Below, piece after piece: positions 60,892-64,000 of a stretch of DNA of 64,000 nucleotides. Each line of letters starts with the position of its first letter. Position 1 is the stretch's first letter. A model generated the notes under the pieces. That model saw only the letters and a program-made list of their open reading frames with translations, was not told the origin of the DNA and did no database searches. The position numbers and the translations under genes are program-made. This stretch comes from Diphasiastrum complanatum (lineage: Eukaryota > Streptophyta > Lycopodiopsida > Lycopodiales > Lycopodiaceae), in the NCBI GenBank assembly GCA_029204225.1, contig CM055095.1, forward strand, positions 71,277,714 through 71,341,713. The letters are read 5' to 3'.

Positions 60892-61440
60892 GTAAGATTC
60901 GTTTTATTTGAACGCTTTTCATGCCTCAAAATATGCGTGAGTAGCCATATATACATAAACATATATATGTAATGTGTATGTACATATGAGTGTATGTAGT
61001 AAGCAAATCTTTTTTATTAGGAAATAAATATTAATGGTTAGAAAGTTTTTTGATAGTTTAATTAGCATAAATAGGGGTGTTGTGGGAGGTAAAGTGGTAT
61101 ACAAGCTTCACGATGGGGGTTAATGGGCGAGTGTGTGTGGTGCGAAAAAGGCCGATGGTGAGCGGAAGGTATGAGTGATCAGAGAGGGTGGTGCAGTGGA
61201 CCGAGAAGGATGAAATGGAGGGAAGGAGAGACTCGAAGAGAGAGGCTCATGTTTTTGTCTCTACTTTGTGTTGCTCAATCTTGTGGCATCACTAGTAGAG
61301 GCGGCCTCAGTACCACCATCAAGAGAGGCCTCAGCAGCACCAGTAGGCAGCGCTACCAGCTCACCAGGCATAGCTGCCTGCGTGGCAGGCAACAACGCTG
61401 TCACAACAGGCAGCGCGTGGGGGGGAGGACCGACATTTGA
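60892..61440 (+). other. Intron 13, start; unassigned GC-richer patch
   Basis: After a ta/tg-rich stretch (60950-61000), 61080-61440 is richer in G and C than other introns (caccagtaggcagcgctacc, tgcctgcgtggcaggcaaca). No protein or RNA similarity is recognised. Confidence 0.35.
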
Positions 61441-64000
61441 GAGAGAGAGAGAGAGAAAGAAGAAAGAAAGAAAGAAAGCTTTATAAATGTCTTTTCCATG
61501 CCAAAAGGCATATAAGACTAGTAAATGTACATGTCAAGTATGTGGTAACCATAGGAGCGTATGAAACGTCTCCAAAACAGTAACAAAAGTAGCAATCTAG
61601 AGCTAAAGCTATAAACTGAAATAGATGTGATGCTATTAGAAACATGTGGGAGCATGTATACTGCTAACAGTCATGAGTGAGGTATGACGCTATCATCTAG
61701 TCCTGTCCTGCTGGTGCTGATGATATAGAAGGATGTAATACGGCATGTGGCATGAAGGGCCACTGGTGGTCTCTGACGTCGTCTGAGAGGATGAAGAGGT
61801 CTTTTCGTGATAGGTCGAGTAGCTCGTGCTGCAACATGGGTATGTGTGGGACGCTGTCTCTGGTCTCTGCGGGCAAGTAGGTCATCATCATCGTCACCGT
61901 CATCAAAACGTCCTCTCCTCCTGGAGAAGAAAGAAGTGATCTGAGGCTGAGAAACCTGACTCGGCTGGGCTGTCTGATACAAATCTTGTCGTAGTATAAA
62001 CATCTCTCATATCATGAGTGCCGCGCATCGGGAATCCTCATAAGCTATGAGCTATCGTAAGGTGACAGGTTTGTCTCGGAACAAACAGTGGTATCTCCCT
62101 CTAATCTCGTAATATACCGGGCACCTAAAGATAAAGTGCTCCTCTGACTCCACCTCCTCTAAAGAGCATAACTGGCAAATCCGCTCCTCTCTCGGGGTAC
62201 CCTGGAATCTACCAGTCTCAATAGCCAACTGATGTGATGATACACGGAGCTGTCCCAATGTAAATCTGAGGCAATGTGATAGTCTCGAGTCCAAATAATG
62301 CGGTAAGACCGGGAACCCTGCTATGTCAAGATCAATAAAATGAGTCCAGTAGTAGCCGGGTTTTACCCCAAGCTGTCGCCCCCAAGTACGGTCGAGATAT
62401 GCCCGATATAAGATGCGCCTCAAATACTGATGAGTACCTAAGGGGAGCTCTGTAATGGAGATACCAAATGACTCAAGGAGGAAATGGGATGCCTGAGAGA
62501 ACCACGATAGTCGACAACCCTGGTCATGAAGAAAGTGTGAGGAGACAAGTGTTGTCTGTGTATATCTCATATCCTCATCGGGCAGAGCCTGGATTCTCTG
62601 AATGTATGTGATAAGCTGGAGTGCAGCATATATCTAAATGGGTGGAACGACAAACTTTGCAAGAAGGATCTCATGTGGAACCGAGGGCTTCGCCCGAATC
62701 ATACGGGCTAACATGGTGGACTGCAATCGTGAAATGCTGGCCCAATGTGATGAAGGGAGGTCGGTGCACCATGCCTCTGCTGCATATAAGGCTGTGGGGG
62801 TGACAATAGTATCAAAGAGTCTACACTTACTGCGAACATCTTGGATGAGCTTCCTGAAACAGAACCGCTCAAGCTGAACAAGAGAAGAATGCCCCTTCCC
62901 AAGTCGGGTGGTGGCAGCTTGCCGCATGCTGAAGGTAGGACCAGAGAAGAGTATCCCCAAATAGGTACAAGAGGAAACTACCTCTAAGGCCTGTCCATCT
63001 AGGATGAGCTCCTGGCGCTGCATGAAGGCTCGAGAAGTGTTGAAGACCATAACCTTGGTCTTCGCAGTGTTCACCCCCAACCCCCATCTGGTACAAAATC
63101 CCTGTAAACAATCCAGCTGCCTCTGCAAACCCTCTCTGGTCGGGAATACTAGTACTACATCATCCGCATAAAGGAGAATAGCAATCAGAATGGTGCCAAG
63201 TCTACAGCCACCCCCGCCACACTGTGAGATGACTCGCTCTAACTCATCAATATACAATCCAAAGAGAACCGGTGAAAGAGAGCACCCCTGTTTCACCCCA
63301 ATGGTGCTCCAAATGTGATCAGATAAGCCACTGCTATGTCGGAAACATCCCAAGACCTTCTCATAAAGAGCTATCACTGCTAAAACAATATCTGTGGAGA
63401 AACCAAGGTCACGAAGTCTCTGAATGAGCAGGGTGCGTGGTACAGAATCGAAGGCCTTCCTGAAATCTACAAAACAGCAGTAAACTCTCTCTTTCCTGTA
63501 CTTAGCTTCCTCGATCAAGGCTCGAAGTGTTAAAATATGGTCAGTGGTAGAATAATGAGATCGGAAACCTGCCTGCCCCAATGCATGTAATCTCCGAGCT
63601 TCCGCCTCTGAACTCACTGTAGACTGGAGTATGGTACCACAGAGCTTCGTGAGAACATGTCCGATCATGATGGTGCGGTAATTACCAGGAATCATGGGAT
63701 TACCATTTTTATGAATAGGGTGGATGATGTTGGTGCACCAGGATGAGGGGAAACCAGAGACAATGGCGGAATTGAGGAGAGTGGCTAGTGTGGGAGCAAG
63801 GAGGTCGAAAGCATGGTTAGGAGTTCAGATTCAAGGTCTTCGATATCTCTTGCTTTATGGGACTTCATTCTCTTGATGGCCGTAAGTACCATGTCAGATG
63901 TGAAGAAGGTGAGCTCAGAGGGGCGTGGGGAGATAGAGATGGGTGCGTCAGTGGGTATGGTATATAGTCTGGTAGCGTATTCGGTCCATATGCGAAGGTC
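61441..64000 (-). mobile_element. LINE (non-LTR retrotransposon), runs off the right edge
   Basis: Minus-strand non-LTR element. From high to low: decayed N-terminal part (64000-63700), RT (63695-62634), C-terminal domain with a Cys/His motif (62570-62052), a basic/acidic tail with QPQITSFF (62003-61671), a 3' UTR (61670-61484), and a simple-repeat 3' tail ((ttct)n/(ct)n on the minus strand, 61441-61483). Four other pieces in this window share the family: 35930-36470 with 42277-42490, 47608-47850, and 50400-51771. Confidence 0.88.
61671..63695 (-). pseudogene. LINE ORF2-type RT with zinc-finger C-terminus and PCNA-box-like tail
   Basis: One continuous minus-strand frame broken only by stops. 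The RT block has [46 protein letters not shown] (catalytic Asp), GVKQGCSLSPVLFGLYIDEL and ILLYADDVVLVFP (catalytic YADD). Then come NTAKTKVMVFN, CTYLGILFSG and [24 protein letters not shown] at 62634-62636 stands where the copy at 36 kb has Gln. The C-terminal domain ends with ICQLCSLEEVESEEHFIFRC (Cys/His knuckle). A TAG at 62052-62054 and a TGA near 62008 precede a tail with SQPQITSFFSRRRGRFDDG and an acidic run. The frame ends at 61671. Confidence 0.88.

Noticed and set aside
1-64000. CRISPR arrays, bacterial operons or phage genes
   Set aside because: No regularly spaced direct repeats with unique spacers, no ribosome-binding-site/operon structure; spliced plant gene and plant-type retroelements throughout.

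Overview
This is nuclear DNA of a land plant with a large, repeat-rich genome. One intact host gene spans almost the whole window on the + strand: a SULTR4-type (tonoplast) sulfate/proton transporter. Its start codon is at 3346 and I could place 13 coding exons between 3346 and 60891. They join in frame without a stop, giving 492 codons plus one base. All junctions are GT-AG except intron 9, which has a GC donor. The C-terminal exons (end of the membrane domain and STAS) lie beyond the right edge. The four long introns are 5.6, 11.4, 14.0 and 16.8 kb. Intron length and repeat load suggest a gymnosperm, fern or lycophyte rather than a compact angiosperm, but the clade cannot be fixed from this window.

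The introns are filled with transposable elements. 1-1.8 kb: an inverted copia remnant upstream of the gene. Intron 1: copia RNase H remnants and a minus-strand chromovirus-type gypsy remnant (gypsy-D) with a perfect 24-bp-arm hairpin. Intron 2: a four-unit degenerate tandem repeat, a plus-strand gypsy-B copy, an unidentified coiled-coil reading frame, a decayed hAT transposase, G-rich tandem duplications and copia remnants. Intron 4: two gypsy-A elements in tandem sharing one LTR. The second is interrupted by gypsy-B (TSD tgtcc), which is itself interrupted by a small non-coding LTR element (TSD atggc). Intron 5: a LINE fragment split by a 5.8-kb copia element (TSD gactg), a plus-strand gypsy-A copy containing an exact 1,773-bp tandem duplication, a gypsy-C remnant, a region rich in a gcgaaggtt motif and another LINE remnant. 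Intron 13: a large minus-strand LINE running off the right edge.

The least ordinary observations are these. (1) The leader of the intron 5 copia element contains a second primer-binding site, a polypurine tract and a 144-bp LTR-like unit. That unit carries a tRNA-like sequence with perfect A and B boxes, resembling a TRIM whose LTR carries a Pol III gene (compare Cassandra with 5S rRNA). (2) Two LINE copies share a PCNA-box-like motif (QxxITSFF). (3) There is an exact 1.77-kb duplication. (4) There is a fold-back inside a reverse transcriptase gene. (5) Several gypsy leaders carry short recurring motifs.

All identifications come from reading translated motifs, splice sites and repeat boundaries by eye; no database search was run.
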